From Podarcis raffonei (lineage: Eukaryota > Chordata > Lepidosauria > Squamata > Lacertidae): a stretch of 64,000 nucleotides of DNA. The position numbers were made by a program, and so were the translations under genes. The DNA lies in contig NC_070604.1 of NCBI RefSeq assembly GCF_027172205.1, positions 65,365,023 through 65,429,022 of the forward strand, in the 5' to 3' direction. Of this stretch, positions 1 through 12,499 are shown piece by piece (position 1 is the stretch's first letter; the number at the start of each line of letters is the position of its first letter). The notes below the pieces were generated by a model, which did no database searches, was not told the origin of the DNA, and saw only the letters and a program-made list of their open reading frames with translations.

Positions 1-720
1 TGGGCCACTGGCCTGATCCAACTGGCTCTTATGTTCTTTAACTAAAGCATGCTCCGATTTAAATTAGCTGTTTATGGAGTACAGTCCGCCAGCCCTTGCT
101 GTTGGGAATAGACAGCCAAGTGGGAGGCTGGCCAGGTAGGCAGGTGCTACACTGGTCTTTCTTGTGCTTGCTGTGTGCAATGCCTGCCTGGGAGCTGAGT
201 GCTCAGTGCCGAAGGAGAGCCTTTCCACCATGTAGGCCCAGTGGCACTCGCTGCCTCCCAAGGTGAGTAAGGTGCTGGCCTCACATTCACCTTGGGTCAG
301 TCTCCATTGGGCTGCTAAGGCTGGGGGAATCCTCTTCCCAGGCCCCTGTGGGGCGGTGTGAGGAGGCACCTCTCTTTGGGACAGCTCAAAGACCAGGGGC
401 GGTGGTGACTGCTGCTCAGAGGACTCCCAAGGAGCAGAGAGCAGGCTGAGGGAACACTCCACAAGGGGGGGTGTTCGAAAATGGGTGAGGGACTCACAGC
501 TCTGAAGGCAAGGGGTGAAGTGACTGAGTTTCTGAGGCTTGGAGAGTGTTTCCTCACAGGGGAGCCGCAGAAAGAATGTAGTTGGCCAAGGAAGCCATGG
601 ACTCAAAATGGTTGAAAACCTCTGTATCTAAGCAGCTGAATGAGGAAGCCCCACCCAGGCTTTTTGTCTGTTGAAACAAACAAAACAACTGTGCTCAGAA
701 AGAAATACATTCAAGTTTAC
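1..720 (-). other. FUCA2 intron 2 (part)
   Basis: Intronic sequence downstream of the donor at 720. The first 42 bases match the 3' end of a CR1 LINE. The GC-moderate stretch 64-606 is open in more than one frame, but with no splice sites or family similarity I recognise; I treat that as chance. Confidence 0.7.
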
Positions 721-908
721 CTTCATGGTGCTTTGAAGTCAAGACAACATATTTGGCACCTGACGCTTTCAAAATGTCTGCCCACTGGTCGGCATCAAAA
801 AACTCTGCTGTAAACAAAGGGCCAAAATCTTCGTAACTGAAACCAGGAAGATAGTTGCTCTTCATAAAGTTTACATAGGGAACTCTCTTTTCTTTCTGCC
901 AATACCAC
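721..908 (-). CDS. FUCA2: FUCA2 coding exon 2 (plasma alpha-L-fucosidase)
   Basis: This exon encodes about 62 residues that continue the GH29 catalytic domain begun at 2324-2086. Seen: a consensus acceptor (pyrimidines, then TAG) before 908 and a GTAAAC donor after 721. The acceptor G completes a split Trp codon, giving the run FWWYWQKEK; the exon then reads through [13 protein letters not shown] and [16 protein letters not shown] and ends in phase 1. From memory of the family, FUCA2 has WYWQKEK and GPLFTAKFF here where FUCA1 has WHWQGE and GPQFTARFF, so this is FUCA2. The KHHEG segment is part of the conserved GH29 active-site region. The enzyme is a secreted or lysosomal glycosidase that removes alpha-L-fucose from glycoconjugates. 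Later exons lie beyond the left edge. No internal stop or odd splice site is seen. Confidence 0.93.
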
Positions 909-2085
909 CTACAAAGGAAACAAACAAGCCCATTGTATCTGCACACAAAGGCAGAAGCATTCAGAAGTTCCCGAACAAAGATTCAAACATGTTCTGGAGT
1001 ATAGTCCTGCATCATGGGGCTTTTAGGAAACACAAGAAGCTGCTTTGTACCAAATCAACATGTTTCATTATTATACAACATGTTTCATTATTAGTGATCA
1101 ACGTATAAGTTCCTGGATTAAGAACTGGTTTAAACAATTAGGAAGAAGAAAAAAGAAAGGAAAAAGGGGTGAGTGGTGAGTGGGGTGGTTATGCTTCTAT
1201 TATTCTACTTAAAGCCTATTCTCATATTATTTATGCCACACATGTGAATGGAGTGAAGAAAAATCAGCTGCACCTCCTAATCATGGTAAGCTTTGCTTTG
1301 ACGATCGACATAAAGTCCAAACCAATATAAGCCACTTGTGTGAAAATGCTCCTTGCCCTGGAGCTAGTTTGCAGCTTTAGAACTCAGGTCACTTCTCATA
1401 CAGCCTGTTTATTGTGCGCTTAACTCCATTTATTCAGAAAACGTTTGCAAGGAGACTACACATCTTCCGGTGTTCATTGAGCAGTCACTCTGATTTGCTT
1501 GCGTGGAGGTTATGCGATGTCCCTCTGGGCAATTGTTTAGCTGCTCCTCAAACTCAGTTCATTAGTGGAGGTGCAGGATTTCCCAAGGGTTCATCCTTCG
1601 AGCCCCCTCACTTACATGAATACATGAAGCAGTAGCTTCCACTGAACAGCTAGAGCCCACCCACCTTAGAGCTAAAATGGCAGGGCTTCCGAGTTAAGTT
1701 TTGTATCATTCGTTTCTCTCTAGCAAGCGGCTGAGTCTAATGATCACAGAGGACCCACCAGAGGTAGCTTAGGTGCCAACCCCTAGGGGCCAAGATAACT
1801 TTGGGCTCCCCAATAAAATATTTGAGGGGGCCAGCCCCCCCCCCCCAGGATTGATGGGCATTGCCATTCAAATGGTGTGCGTGCATTATGTCTTGTGATC
1901 CATTACGCGGGGCGAGGCTGACCTGCCACACCTCCAATATTTTATTCCAGTTGGTACCCCAGGGAGGCAGCGACCCTCCTTGACATTTCCCACCCAGGAG
2001 GGAATCGGCCGGCACGATGCGCTCGGGAAGCAGAGGGGCGGGCAAGGTCAAAGAGCTCGAGCAGTGGGTGGGTGGGGAGCCTCAC
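909..2085 (-). other. FUCA2 intron 1
   Basis: Bounded by GTGAGG at 2085 and TAG at 909-911. It contains a copy of a short dispersed repeat (about 1769-1960) that recurs at 17.6 kb. The remainder holds no element I recognise. Confidence 0.85.
1769..1960 (+). repeat. Dispersed repeat, copy 1 (family not identified)
   Basis: Shares long stretches with 17577-17770 in the same orientation, including CCAATAAAATATTTGA and TTGCCATTCAAATGGTGT. It includes a homopolymer run of C. I recognise no terminal repeats or coding remains; it may be the 3' end of a retroposon. Confidence 0.6.
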
Positions 2086-2610
2086 CAAAACCACTCGCTG
2101 CCGAAGCTTGGCACCGAGAAGACGCCCCAGTGGATAAAAATGCCGAACTTGACTTCGTCAAACCAGGCGGGGAGCGGCCGGGAATCCAGCGACTCCCACG
2201 TGGGGTCGTAGAGAGCAGCATCTCCAGGAGAGGGAAGCTGCAAGTAGAGCAGCAGCAGGAGCAGCAGCAGCCCTAGAGCAGCCGCTGGGGAGCGAAGGAT
2301 GGAGGAGCGCGCCGGCGGAGACATCAGGCAGCAGCAGCAGCCCCTTGGCGAAGGTCCTCCTTTCCTTTCTGCGCCCCGTCTTCACGGGACTCCGGTCAGC
2401 TGACCGAGCAGCAGCCACTGGGGAGGCGAGGCAGGGCTGCTTCCGCTTCTTGCGAGGTCTGGATCTTTTTCATTTGTTTTCTCGTCTTCCGGCAGACCAA
2501 AACAGTGACTCGCCTTTGGCCGAGTTTGCTTTCCGCGCTGGCCTCCAAACAGGAAGTCGTTTCTGGGAGATGCGTCCTGAGATCGGGTCGAGCTTATAAT
2601 CTCTCAAATC
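1960..2610. promoter_or_regulatory. CpG-rich FUCA2 promoter region
   Basis: GC and CpG density rise sharply across FUCA2 exon 1 and the roughly 280 bases upstream of its ATG (to the right). No TATA box is evident at a suitable distance. This is the pattern of a CpG-island promoter of a broadly expressed lysosomal gene. The transcription start cannot be placed from sequence alone. Confidence 0.55.
2086..2324 (-). CDS. FUCA2: FUCA2 coding exon 1 with signal peptide
   Basis: This is the first coding exon, 79 codons plus two bases, ending TTTTG|GTGAGG at 2086/2085 (phase 2). The N-terminus is basic, followed by a leucine-rich core ([14 protein letters not shown]) and a small-residue stretch, a clear secretion signal at residues 1 to about 36. 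Then comes the start of the GH29 fold: [38 protein letters not shown]. The FIHWG and SEWFWW motifs are hallmarks of animal alpha-L-fucosidases. The ATG has a weak context (C at -3), but it is the one that places the hydrophobic core at the usual distance; I see no better in-frame start. Intron 1 is 1177 bases. The gene is transcribed leftward, away from PHACTR2, and lies in a GC-rich, CpG-containing stretch that probably holds its promoter. Confidence 0.94.
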
Positions 2611-2720
2611 AGTGGGGCTTCCCGCCACAAGAAAAACAAAAATTGGGGAGCGTTTGCCAGCCTTTATTGCGAGCATCGACTGTGGTTGAGCAGGCACAGA
2701 GGTCCACAGAGCATCAGAAG

Positions 2721-2722
<2 letters not shown>

Positions 2723-2766
<44 letters not shown>
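2723..2766 (+). repeat. (AC)n microsatellite
   Basis: About 22 uninterrupted AC units. It drives spurious open frames rich in TH or VC dipeptides on both strands. Confidence 0.98.
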
Positions 2767-2770
<4 letters not shown>

Positions 2771-3433
2771 CTCAGGCCCTTCTCAGTGGCAACACAGCTC
2801 CACTGCTCACGACCTTGGACAGCTCCAGAATGATAACCAACTGCTGTGGTTGTGTCGTGAGGTCATTCCTTCCCCCTCCAACGACCTGCCAGTGGTCTTC
2901 TCAACCACCTGGATCAAGTCACAGAGAAAGGATGTCAACTTCCAACACCTCATCAAACAGTTCTGCCAAGTCACAGCAAACAGACCCCATGGCGTCTCAT
3001 TGCCACGGACCAAGGAGGTGCCACGTAGACCACACATGGAAGAAGGTGCCACCTTCCCAGAGCCACCACCAGAGCCAGGTTCTAGGCAGCAGCCACCTTC
3101 TGCAACAACTGGCATGACTGCACTGCACCCATGCCCATAGATAAGGCAACACAATTTCTGGGCTTGGTATACTGTGCGCTGATTTGGCCCTTTGGTGCAG
3201 TTGCCAGATAAGACACACATCTGCATGCGCTTCTTTATGTCTTGTGCAAATTTGTGCGCACTTTTGCAGGAAAGGGTGGAGTGCCCCAAAATAAATCGTA
3301 GCAATCGTCACAACTTTCGTGGTATTGGTGGGTAGGTTAGGCATTGGAATAATGTGTTTTGGTGTCGAAGGGCTAGGTGTGGCCATCACCTGCGCCTTCA
3401 ATTTTTGGGTATTCCGTTAAAGGAATCCGGCGG

Positions 3434-3723
3434 TCGTGTATTCTGTCCGATGCCTGCTTGGCACGACCCTCGGTGACATCAGGGGAGAGCTTATAGTTGG
3501 ATTAGCATCAACAGGCTCCACCTACTGGTGAATAAACCCCCTTTGTTTTTTAGACTCACCCCTCTCCGAGTGGGTGGAGTCAGCTGACATAATCCAATGC
3601 CTAAGCCAATACCTTTTCACTTGCTGTAATCAATAAAGTTGTGGCCTTTTCTTGCCCATTAACCTTATATCACGTGTCCTTGTGTTTCATTCCACTGCGC
3701 GGGGTTCGGGTCCTCGAACCACA
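3434..3723 (+). mobile_element. LTR-like fossil segment (candidate solo LTR)
   Basis: The stretch begins near a TGTATTCTGTCC and ends in CCACA, and contains an AATAAAG polyadenylation-type signal about two thirds along followed by a T-rich stretch, the order expected of U3-R-U5. No clear target duplication was found, and the 5' limit is uncertain. A CR1-type tail (ATTCTATGATTC) follows at once. The 600 bases to the left (2790-3410) may belong to the same old element, but nothing in them is recognisable. Confidence 0.35.
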
Positions 3724-3745
3724 ATTCTATGATTCTGTGATTCAT
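3717..3745 (+). repeat. CR1 LINE 3' tail remnant
   Basis: ATTCTATGATTCTGTGATTC matches the 8-bp tail repeats that end CR1 elements in sauropsids. Only the tail remains. Confidence 0.5.
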
Positions 3746-3994
3746 GTTATGTTACTGTATGTCTTTCATCTGCTAGTCTAAGGCTAGCAGTACTACATTT
3801 GGTGCAAGATAAGGCATGGTATTTAAGATGGAGGAGGTCAAAAGTGATTCAAGATTTACAGAAATTCTATTTAGAAATTCATGCTTGGATAAATTCAAGA
3901 TTTAAATAGTTACAAAGCAAGCAGTGTATTCATTTGTTGTGGCTGTTTATTAATAACTCATAATAACTGCTGCAATTCTTTTGAACAAAAAGCA

Positions 3995-4145
3995 TTTGAA
4001 ACCCCCACTCAGGCATGAAGCCTACTTGGTGCCCTTGGGCCAGTCACTATCTTAGGCTAACTTACTTCAAAAGGTTGTTGTGAGGATAGAATAGTAAGGG
4101 GAAGAACGATGAACTCCACCTTGAGCTCTTTAAATAACATCCCCC
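3995..4145 (+). repeat. MIR-like (CORE-SINE) fragment
   Basis: The order of CCTTGGGCCAGTCACT, a splice-like TCTTAGGCTAACTTAC and GGTTGTTGTGAGGAT is that of the MIR/CORE-SINE core followed by its L2-related 3' part. This is an old, diverged copy; the boundaries are approximate. Confidence 0.5.
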
Positions 4146-5544
4146 CATCTAAGTATTGAGTTGCACCAGCCCACACCAATATTCCCCCCACCCCAAGCAT
4201 CCCTGAGTGGGACAGGCCTTTGTTTTACTTTTCTGTAAGTTACTCATCCCTTGGGAAGCTTATGAAGGGTGGAGTATATATAAATGCCCAAGCTATTTTA
4301 TTTATGTGAACAACTCTGCTAGGATATGTGCATTTTAAAATCTAAATTAGTATTTTTAAAGGAAGGCAGGAGTTTGACAATAAATAATAATACAGCAAAG
4401 TGCTCAAAAAGCCTCATTTCAGAGATCCTTTTAATGTATTTTGATTTGAGAAAGTTGACCTGAGGTTTTTATTTGAAACACAAACTGTTACGTTGAATAC
4501 ACACACTAGGATGCCAAGGGGAATACTGGGTTGTATTGAATTAACTCACTCAGAGTAGGCCCATTGAAATCAATGGCCATGACTCATGTAGGCCCAGTAA
4601 TTTCAATGGGTCTGTTATTCAACTGAATAACAACTCACTGTGTTGGCTTACGTTTTACAGCTTTTGTGACCCATTGAAAATGGGTCAAGTTAGTATTCAC
4701 ACTTGAAATGTAGAGGTTTTCAACCTGACTGTGTGTACCAAGTTCTTTTTTCTGATATCTTGTAGTTCAATAAAGTTCTCACATGACAGACAGTCTTACA
4801 AATGGAATGATGAATGGACCTGTAAAACTCAAGACCTCATTTAATCAGCTGAATTAATGCATCTAAGAACACAGCCAACTGTGCTCTCTGGACTGTAGGA
4901 AACTCAATTTGGAAGCTACTATTTCAAAACTTCTTTGGTAGATGATCCAGCTAGTGTCTTAGACATTTGGCAAGCTCAGCTACCATCATAAACTCATCAC
5001 TAGGAAGTAAGTACATTTCATTTTTCTCTGTCAAATGTTGGACGTATGTAATTAGCTCAAACATTCACATTTCTGTACTTGGATCCAAAGAACTGCTTTA
5101 ACCGAGTCCAACAAGAGTGGCTTGTTATAAACCATTTTTCAAACTTCCCTAAAATAATGGCTTCTATGTAGCATGGGGAACTGTTGTTTTAAGGAATACA
5201 AGTTCAAAAATCCTTTGACCACGTGAAACTGTGCAGTTGTCTGATTTCAGCCCTAGAGTTAGTGTGCAAAGAATCACTATTAATGTATAAAGAGTACATG
5301 ATACAATTCAAGAAAATTACCGGTAGCTTTTTCTGCATCTTCAGAAACAAACCAGAAGGAGTAATTGCCTCTTGTGTTGTTGGGTCCAGCAATAGGTCTT
5401 TGAAATGTGCCTGTCCTTGCAGGCTTGTACTTGCTTTCTATACATATGAAGTGTTCTGCTGATTGCATATAATCCACACCAGGGTCTGTACTGCAGATGG
5501 AGTTGGTGAGTTTTGTTCTGTACTCTTTTTGACCACAATAAATA
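4146..5544. other. Intergenic, no gene seen
   Basis: AT-rich sequence. Around 4535-4625 there are short inverted pieces (CATTGAAATCAATGG and AATTTCAATGGG) of the kind scattered through squamate DNA. Nothing else is recognisable. Confidence 0.5.
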
Positions 5545-5744
5545 CAGTGGCCTGATTCCCACAACCTGGTATGCCAAACTATGGCTTAATGGAACCATAC
5601 AGACTCCTGAACCATCACAGCCCCTTTGCACCTTCTTAGGCTTTTTGATTCCCTCATCTCATGTCATGGGAACCTGGGTTCTCTCCTCACTAACCAAGTT
5701 TTATTAAGCTTGGCTTACTGTGTTGTGTGAACCAGGCCATTCTG
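5545..5744. mobile_element. Candidate MITE with imperfect terminal inverted repeats
   Basis: The left end starts CAGTGGCCTGATTCCCACAA and the right end is an imperfect inverted copy (TTGTGTGAACCAGGCCATTCTG region). About 200 bp and non-coding. A matching target duplication could not be confirmed. Confidence 0.4.
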
Positions 5745-8085
5745 TCCTGATTTGAATACTATTGAATCCAATCTTGAAGAAACAAAAGCCTTGGTTACTG
5801 TTTGCTTACAGCAGAGAATCACAACAAAACTGTTGAAAACTTGTACATAACAAGTATCTGTGTAGGAGTAAGTCTTGTGGCAGAGTGTCATTACCATGTC
5901 GAGTAGTTCCACTAGAGGATACATTAACCACTGTGCTAAGTAAGCCATAGAGTAATGCAAAGCAGTGGATTCCATTTCAAATGGACACTCTCATTCATTC
6001 ATTTGCACAAATGGCCTCTTCTTTGCAGTCATTGTAACAGAGAAAGAATATCTGCAGTTTGCCAGATATTATTTCTGCATCACAATCATTAGCTGCTTGC
6101 TGGGTTGCATTTTTTAAAAACAAATCTTAACAGAAGATATAAATCTCACACTTTCCTGCTGCACTTTGCCTTTTTCATACCTGGTGCTAAATTTATATAG
6201 CAGGAAGTACGCAGATGATCTAAAAACGAACACGTATTCTACAATGCATATTCCGGAGGAAAATTCAAGCCAGGCTTTTTTTAAATTATGAAAACTCCTT
6301 AAATGCAAATGCTGCCAAAACTGCCTTGAAGGAGCTGGCTAGGTTTGCTCTCTCACTTGCTCATTCAATTATCTTTGAACGATGAGCTGCTCACATTTAA
6401 TGCAGCAGAAATGCACCCGTTGTCTTCTATCAAAAGTTGAAGTGCCCATGCCTTTACTGGTCCAACTATGTTTTCCTTGTACTGTACTGTAGGCATATTT
6501 GGCAGGCTCCCACACGTTGAGAGGAAAAGTGCTTCTTAATGGACTGCATTACCATCTTAACCTTATTTGGCATTGACTCCTATTTGATTATTTAGTATCA
6601 AGAGGGCAACCTGACCCAGGGAGTAATGCATCATAATCCCAATGGCAATTGCTCAAATAATGATAGAATGACCTACAGAAACTTTTATGGGCAGCAGCAG
6701 GCAGTTACTAAGGCAGACTGGGCAACCAATGAATCAATTAATTTGCCCCTTCCCATGCTGTGGTGTCTGGAAGATATTTTATTTGCTTATTTGGAAATGT
6801 ATAAGCAACTGATCAACTCAACTGAATTCCCAAAGCTGAGAACACCAATAAAAACGAACACAATGTGATAACCGTTGGCTCCTTTAGCACATGGACTGCA
6901 AGTATAGCACCCATGGGTATCCATGGGCCTCTAAAGGCCTTCCCTGGTGCTATAAGGTTCCATCCTGTTCAAAAGGAGACTTTTTTCCTAGCCTACGGTA
7001 ATTGATCTGCCTGGGGATTTCAGCTGAGGAGGGAAGTTTAAGTCTTCCCCCACAAATGGCATTCTCCAGGAAGATCACACACACACAAACAAACATACCC
7101 CAAATTAGACTTGATAAAAAGTCAATACTTTTTTTCATTCCTAAGTGCTGTGTGTGCTTGGTGCCCAAAACTGTTTTTCTGGTTTGCAAATGTGCCTGTG
7201 GACTCAAAAGGGTTGCTGATCCCTGTTATAGGGACCGTGCATACTTTTTCTGGAAACCCACACCATCAATGTTAGACTTACAGTCATTGTGCTGTCCTGT
7301 TTTAATTTATCAGTGCCAAATTGCTGGTGCAAGGTTGGGTATGGAAGCGCCTCAGAGAGGACAGCTGCAGGGCAAAGGTGAAAAAGGATTTCAACTGTGT
7401 TTGGGCATTTTTACCCTTACGCTGTGCCCTTATAAGCACTCAGTTTTCACAAAACAAATTTATTCAGTTGCCCTATTCATCATAATATGGTGATGTGCCT
7501 CATTGATCATTCTTTCAACTCCAACAGCTAGCAATCCTACAAGTAGGCGATCTATGCTTTTTTAAAGTTGGCAGCTGACACTTAAGTTGAAGATGCATCT
7601 ACACCTTGCTTTTGAAAGGTTTGTAACTCACTGCCTCTAACAGCTCACATAATATAAAAAAGGATCAATCCTTTATCAGCATCATCTGCACAGTGCATAT
7701 GTGCATTTTTTTTCCTTTTCCTGCCACTGAGAGATGTTCCTCAGTGGAGGCAAGTATGAAATGCAAGGTTGGCTCCAGGTTTGAGGAGGCAAAGTGGGTC
7801 CTCCCCTTCATCCGTAAGCCATGGTAGACTACCTGGGCAGTCAGGGGAATGGGCAGTAATGTTGGCAGCGGGGCTCTGAGGAGAACTCCAAGCAGCACCG
7901 GATGTCTGAATCTAGCCACCATTTCATTCCTCACAATGCTTCTGACATCGCATCAGTCTGCAGCATTGTGGAAAATTAAAAGAGTGCTGCTCAGAGCACT
8001 GGAATTGGGTTTCCCCATAATAATGTGTCAGCCAAAGAATATTCTTCCCAAGCTAAAATTGAATGGCTTTTAAAAAAATAAAATA
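5745..8085. other. Intergenic, no gene seen
   Basis: AT-rich, with scattered short open frames but no splice-bounded exon, no recognisable protein similarity and no clear repeat. Confidence 0.5.
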
Positions 8086-8316
8086 CAGTGGTACCTCGGG
8101 TTAAGTTCTTAATTCGTTCCGGAGGTCCGTTCTTAACCTGAAACTGTTCTTAACCTGAAGCACCACTTTAGCTAATGGGGGCTCCTGCTGCCGCTGCACG
8201 ATTTCTGTTCTCATCCTGAAGCAAAGTTCTTAACCCGAGGTAATATTTCTGGATTAGCGGAATCTGTAACCTGAAGTGTATGTAACCTGAAGCGTATGTA
8301 ACCCTAGGTACCACTG
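8086..8316 (+). mobile_element. Tigger-like MITE, family A, 231-bp class
   Basis: Begins CAGTGGTACCTCGGGTTAAG and ends GGTACCACTG, flanked on both sides by TA, the target duplication of pogo/Tigger (Tc1-mariner) elements. It is non-coding. The interior holds several copies of a TTCTTAACCTGAA-like motif and, near the right end, two tandem 16-bp units of the form GTAACCTGAAGYGTAT. Confidence 0.85.
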
Positions 8317-11300
8317 TAAATTACAGGGTATTAATTAAATTTCTACATGCATCATGAATTGTGACAGTTTCTTTTAATGTTTATGGTCTTCTTAATGCCT
8401 TATATGATTAATTCACTTTTACATCCTTTAACTTGCCATCACCCGCCTTGCCTTTTTCTGAATATTCTATCTCAGTTCTGACCTATTTTCAGTTAAACAT
8501 TTCCCACCTTTTTTTATAAAGGCTACTAAGTTCTTCTTTCCATGTATTATCAAGTGCCACCTGCTGTTACTTTTAATATAACTGTTAATCTTTTGTATAT
8601 ATTTGAGGCTCTCTCTTTGACATTCAGATATCGTAACTCAAGATTTCACATGCCTGGAGTCCTCATTTGTTGCAAATTAAAGGCAGCATGCTCCTAAAAA
8701 TATTATATCCCTCTTACAAATGCTATGTAGCTTAAATGTTTTATCTCCCAAGTGTAGAAACAGGAGCATTACTCACTACTGGGTGTTCCACTGACACAAA
8801 TGTTTTGAGTTTGCTCAAATGGAATATGTTCTACTAAAATAATTAGACTCCCATATTCTGCACTGGGATTTAAATAAAGTTCTGTGCAATCACTATAGGT
8901 GAAAAGCTGTGGTTCAGTCTCAGGACCCTGAGTACATGAGAAGGGAGATTATATTGTTAGCTTCACTATAATGTTATAACATAACCTGATATCTAGCAGT
9001 ACAAGGAGGAGGAGCTGGTGAGGAGGGGCAGCAGCAGTCACCTGACCTCCTGGCAACAGAGTCAATGCTGCTTACTAGGAGGAAGAGTGGGAAGGGCAAG
9101 GAAGCAGGGAGCTCAGTGCTGCTCAGGCAAATTGCTGCGGGCACCAGACTGGCTCTTCTGATGCACCTGGACAACACCAGCCTCCCCACCTCATTGCCCC
9201 TCCCAGTAAGGGGCAGTGACTTTGCTGCCTGCTGGGAGGCCAAGTGTGTTGTGGTCTTCCTCCTCACCAATTGCTCTGCAGTACAAATGAAATTGACTGG
9301 GCATGCTGTCTGTGGCTGATAGGATGTGTAGTCTAAAACACCTGGTGGGTAACAGGTTGGCAAAGGTTGAAGTAAACCATAATAAATGTCCAAAACCAAG
9401 AAAACAAAAAAAATAAGTTCGAAAGACTTCTAATTTTGCATTTCAACTTAAACAGTTCAGCTGTGTTATTGCCACTGCATAGACAAGGATGCTAGTGTGT
9501 AAACAAGAATTTAGTGAAACATATCCTGATCGTACTCTTATACTGCAGTGTTTTCATCCACTAAACTTTAAAGAAAATCAAACTTTCCACAGGTGTTTCA
9601 ACATGAGAACTATAAGTGTGGAGCAGGTTGGTTCTGTTCCATAACTGGAGCAGTTTCCTACATGTTACAGGTCACAAAGACAATCACATAAATTATATAA
9701 GCACACATTTAAAAAGAAATGCTAGGTAGGCCTAATCTTGGGGTGCACCAGATTTAATGAGTTTCAGTTTCAAGGCTGCATGTTTTCTGTAGCAGGGCAA
9801 GCAACAGCTGGTGGGAAGGCCAGTTTAGACTTGGAAGACACAGTATGAGTTGAAATAGAGTTAATTCCCACCTCAACCCTGGCAATCATGGGTCTCTTCT
9901 ATTTCATTGATGCTAAATGAACCATTTGTGAACCTATGGGCTTAGCTTAACCAGGGGTAACTATAACCTACAGTTTGGGGGGAAATGTTACTGTTCCCAA
10001 AACTAAGCTATTTATTCCAGAAGCCTGAATATCACTTAAAAGCTGTCAGACTCATTGCCACACTGAACTTTAAATGCCTTCATAGAACAATAAACATAAG
10101 TCTACCTGTGAACATTCTGCCAATAACGAGTGGAAAATAAATGAAGAAAGGAGGAGAAAAATGCAGGAGGGGGGCAGAGAAATACTGCATACGGTAACTG
10201 CTGATTCGGGGAATGGATATAAGAGCACTTCCATGCAATTTTAATGAAACTATTGATTGGTTTTATGTTTGCTGCCTAGAGACTATGGTGCCCAATACAT
10301 TAGTAATACATAAAAGAGACATTATAATGTCATATGAATATGCCAGTAGGACTGTTTATAATATTTTACTTTTGTTGCAGGCAGAACCAGTAGCAAAGTC
10401 AGAACACTGATGAATCTGTCATTTACTTTTGCTATGGAAGATACCACATATCAACTCTGCACAAAGGTTGACATTTGGATTACGGCTGGAATAACTATTT
10501 GTAAACCTGCAAATAGTTGAAACAATGTACTATCTTTCATTACAAAAATTTCCCAAAAAATCATGCTAGGGAAAGGATAATAACAAGGTGGGAAGTTTTA
10601 TTTTCTTTGTAAGTGTAGACAGAAATGTATTTTTGTCTAATGTAATTGCAAAAACCTATTTTCTATTGGAATGTATTTGGTGTAGGAAAAGAACATAAGA
10701 TTTATTCTTCAATATTACCTTTATGTTTGCCTTTAGTAATTATTTTAGCATTGCTGTTTGCGTATTGTATTATTATGCTTAGCTGCCTTGAAATGTGTGG
10801 TATAAATCTGTGAAATAAAATAAATAATTCCTAGGTAGATTTTTGAGAAAGAAAAGTCTATTGGCATCAATAGAGTACACTTCCAAGTAAATGGTATGGG
10901 CTATTTTCAGAACCCAGTCTTGTGTTCTGTCCTCTGCTTTAGGGCAATGGGGAATTCACTGTGTGCCACTATTTGTGGTCATGGATACAAATAGTGGTCA
11001 TGGACTATGTTCATGGACTAGGGTAAGCCCCCCGCCCTGTTTCTGAGCATGACAGAGCAAGTCCACAGCTCTTAATAGGAATAGCTGGAACCTGGAAGAT
11101 ATAGCAAAGGGCTTTTTGAGAGCAAACAGCCTGAATGCTCAAACTCTGTATGGATAGAATCAGGTAGCCTGTTTCTAGGAGTTCACAGGAAGCACACTAT
11201 ATTTATATCCAGTTAGGTATAGTGACTGCATCTGAGAATGTATTAAGATCCTCTCTCTTCCTGCATGTGGTGCAATCCAGTACATGGTTAGGGATAGAAT

Positions 11301-11491
11301 CATTAGGGGTTAACTTTGGTCTTTCAAATTTCAGTGATGCCCTGTGTGAGGCCAACATTTGGCACCCCCTCCCCACCTCTTGCCTTCCATTTTGGTCAAT
11401 TCACTATGTCATAGATGCAGTGCCCAGCAGCGCCCCCTAGGCTCAGCATGCAATACAGCAGAACTGGTCACACTGCCCTAAATCCACCTCT
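8317..11491. other. Intergenic, no gene seen
   Basis: AT-rich. 8990-9320 is more GC-rich but has no exon signature. 10780-10835 resembles the 3' tail of a LINE (TGTGGTATAAATCTGTGAAA then AT-rich repeats). 9900-10040 has short inverted pieces. Nothing else is recognisable. Confidence 0.45.
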
Positions 11492-11600
11492 GGAATCATA
11501 GAACTGGAAGGGACCTCAGAAGACATGTAGTCCGTCCCTTTGCTCAGTGCAGGATCTGCAATGCAGGATGCAACAGCAGCATCCCTGGCAGGTGGCCATA
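11492..11600 (-). repeat. CR1 LINE 3' end fragment
   Basis: GGAATCATAGAACTGGAAGG followed by GGACCTCAGAAGACATGTAG is the reverse complement of the CR1 3' UTR and tail. Truncated and diverged. Confidence 0.7.
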
Positions 11601-12108
11601 CAGTATGTGCAACTGTGCACTGAATTAGAGCATGAAATATGTCTCAGTTTTTAAAACGGCAGACAAATATTCACTGGGAAACCATACCTATTTACTTAAC
11701 TGTTTAGCAATTTTCTTGTTCCACTCTTCAACCACAAATGATTTCCACAGCTGTTCACAATAAAAACAGTCATTAAAATACCATTTAAAATTGGATACGT
11801 AACATTTTTTAAAAACACACACACACCTGAAAGACAAATCTGTGTTAAAACAGAATAAAGCAGGGAATGCAACATCTAGTGAAACAAGTATCTAAAGCAC
11901 CAGGGCAATTGAAGCAACCTTCACTTGGTGCCAAAAGGGCCTCAGAGTTGATACCAGATAAGCCTTCCTTGGGAGACTCTACAAAGACAGAGCACAGCTA
12001 CCCAAAAAAAAAAAGGATTTGGGACAACAACTGTCTCATCTGGGAGTGCAGCACCCCCAACACACATCATCTCATCATCCAGGCAAGTTCATCTGAGGCT
12101 TCCCAGTA

Positions 12109-12323
12109 CAGTAGTACCTTGGGTTACATACGCTTCAGGTTACAGACTCCACTAACCCAGAAATAGTACCTCGGGTTAAGAACTTTGCTTCAGGATGAGA
12201 ACAGAAATCGTGCAGCGGCAGCAGGAGGCCCCATTAGCTAAAGTGGTGCTTCAGGTTAAGAACAGTTTTGGGTTAAGAACGGACCTCCGGAACGAATTAA
12301 GTTCTTAACCTGAGGTACCACTG
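12109..12323 (-). mobile_element. Tigger-like MITE, family A, 215-bp class
   Basis: TA-flanked, with CAGTAGTACCTTGGG at one end and GAGGTACCACTG at the other, in the orientation opposite to the 8086 copy. It has one, not two, of the 16-bp GTAACCTGAAGCGTAT units, which accounts exactly for the 16-bp length difference. Confidence 0.85.
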
Positions 12324-12499
12324 TATATGTGCATGTTCCATAATGTGCATGTGCAGGTCTATCTTAACACGTGGGTTGCCCATTCCTTCCTCTTTTGGAA
12401 GTGGTTTCAACTTAGGAAGTTTATCGCATTATGTTCAGACCTTTCCTAAGATGTCTTCCAACTCAATCTGTATTCCTAACTAGAAAACATACACATTCC

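Noticed and set aside
2505-3140. A 211-residue open frame upstream of FUCA2
   Set aside because: It runs through the (AC)n microsatellite, giving a TH-repeat, and has no splice signals or family similarity.
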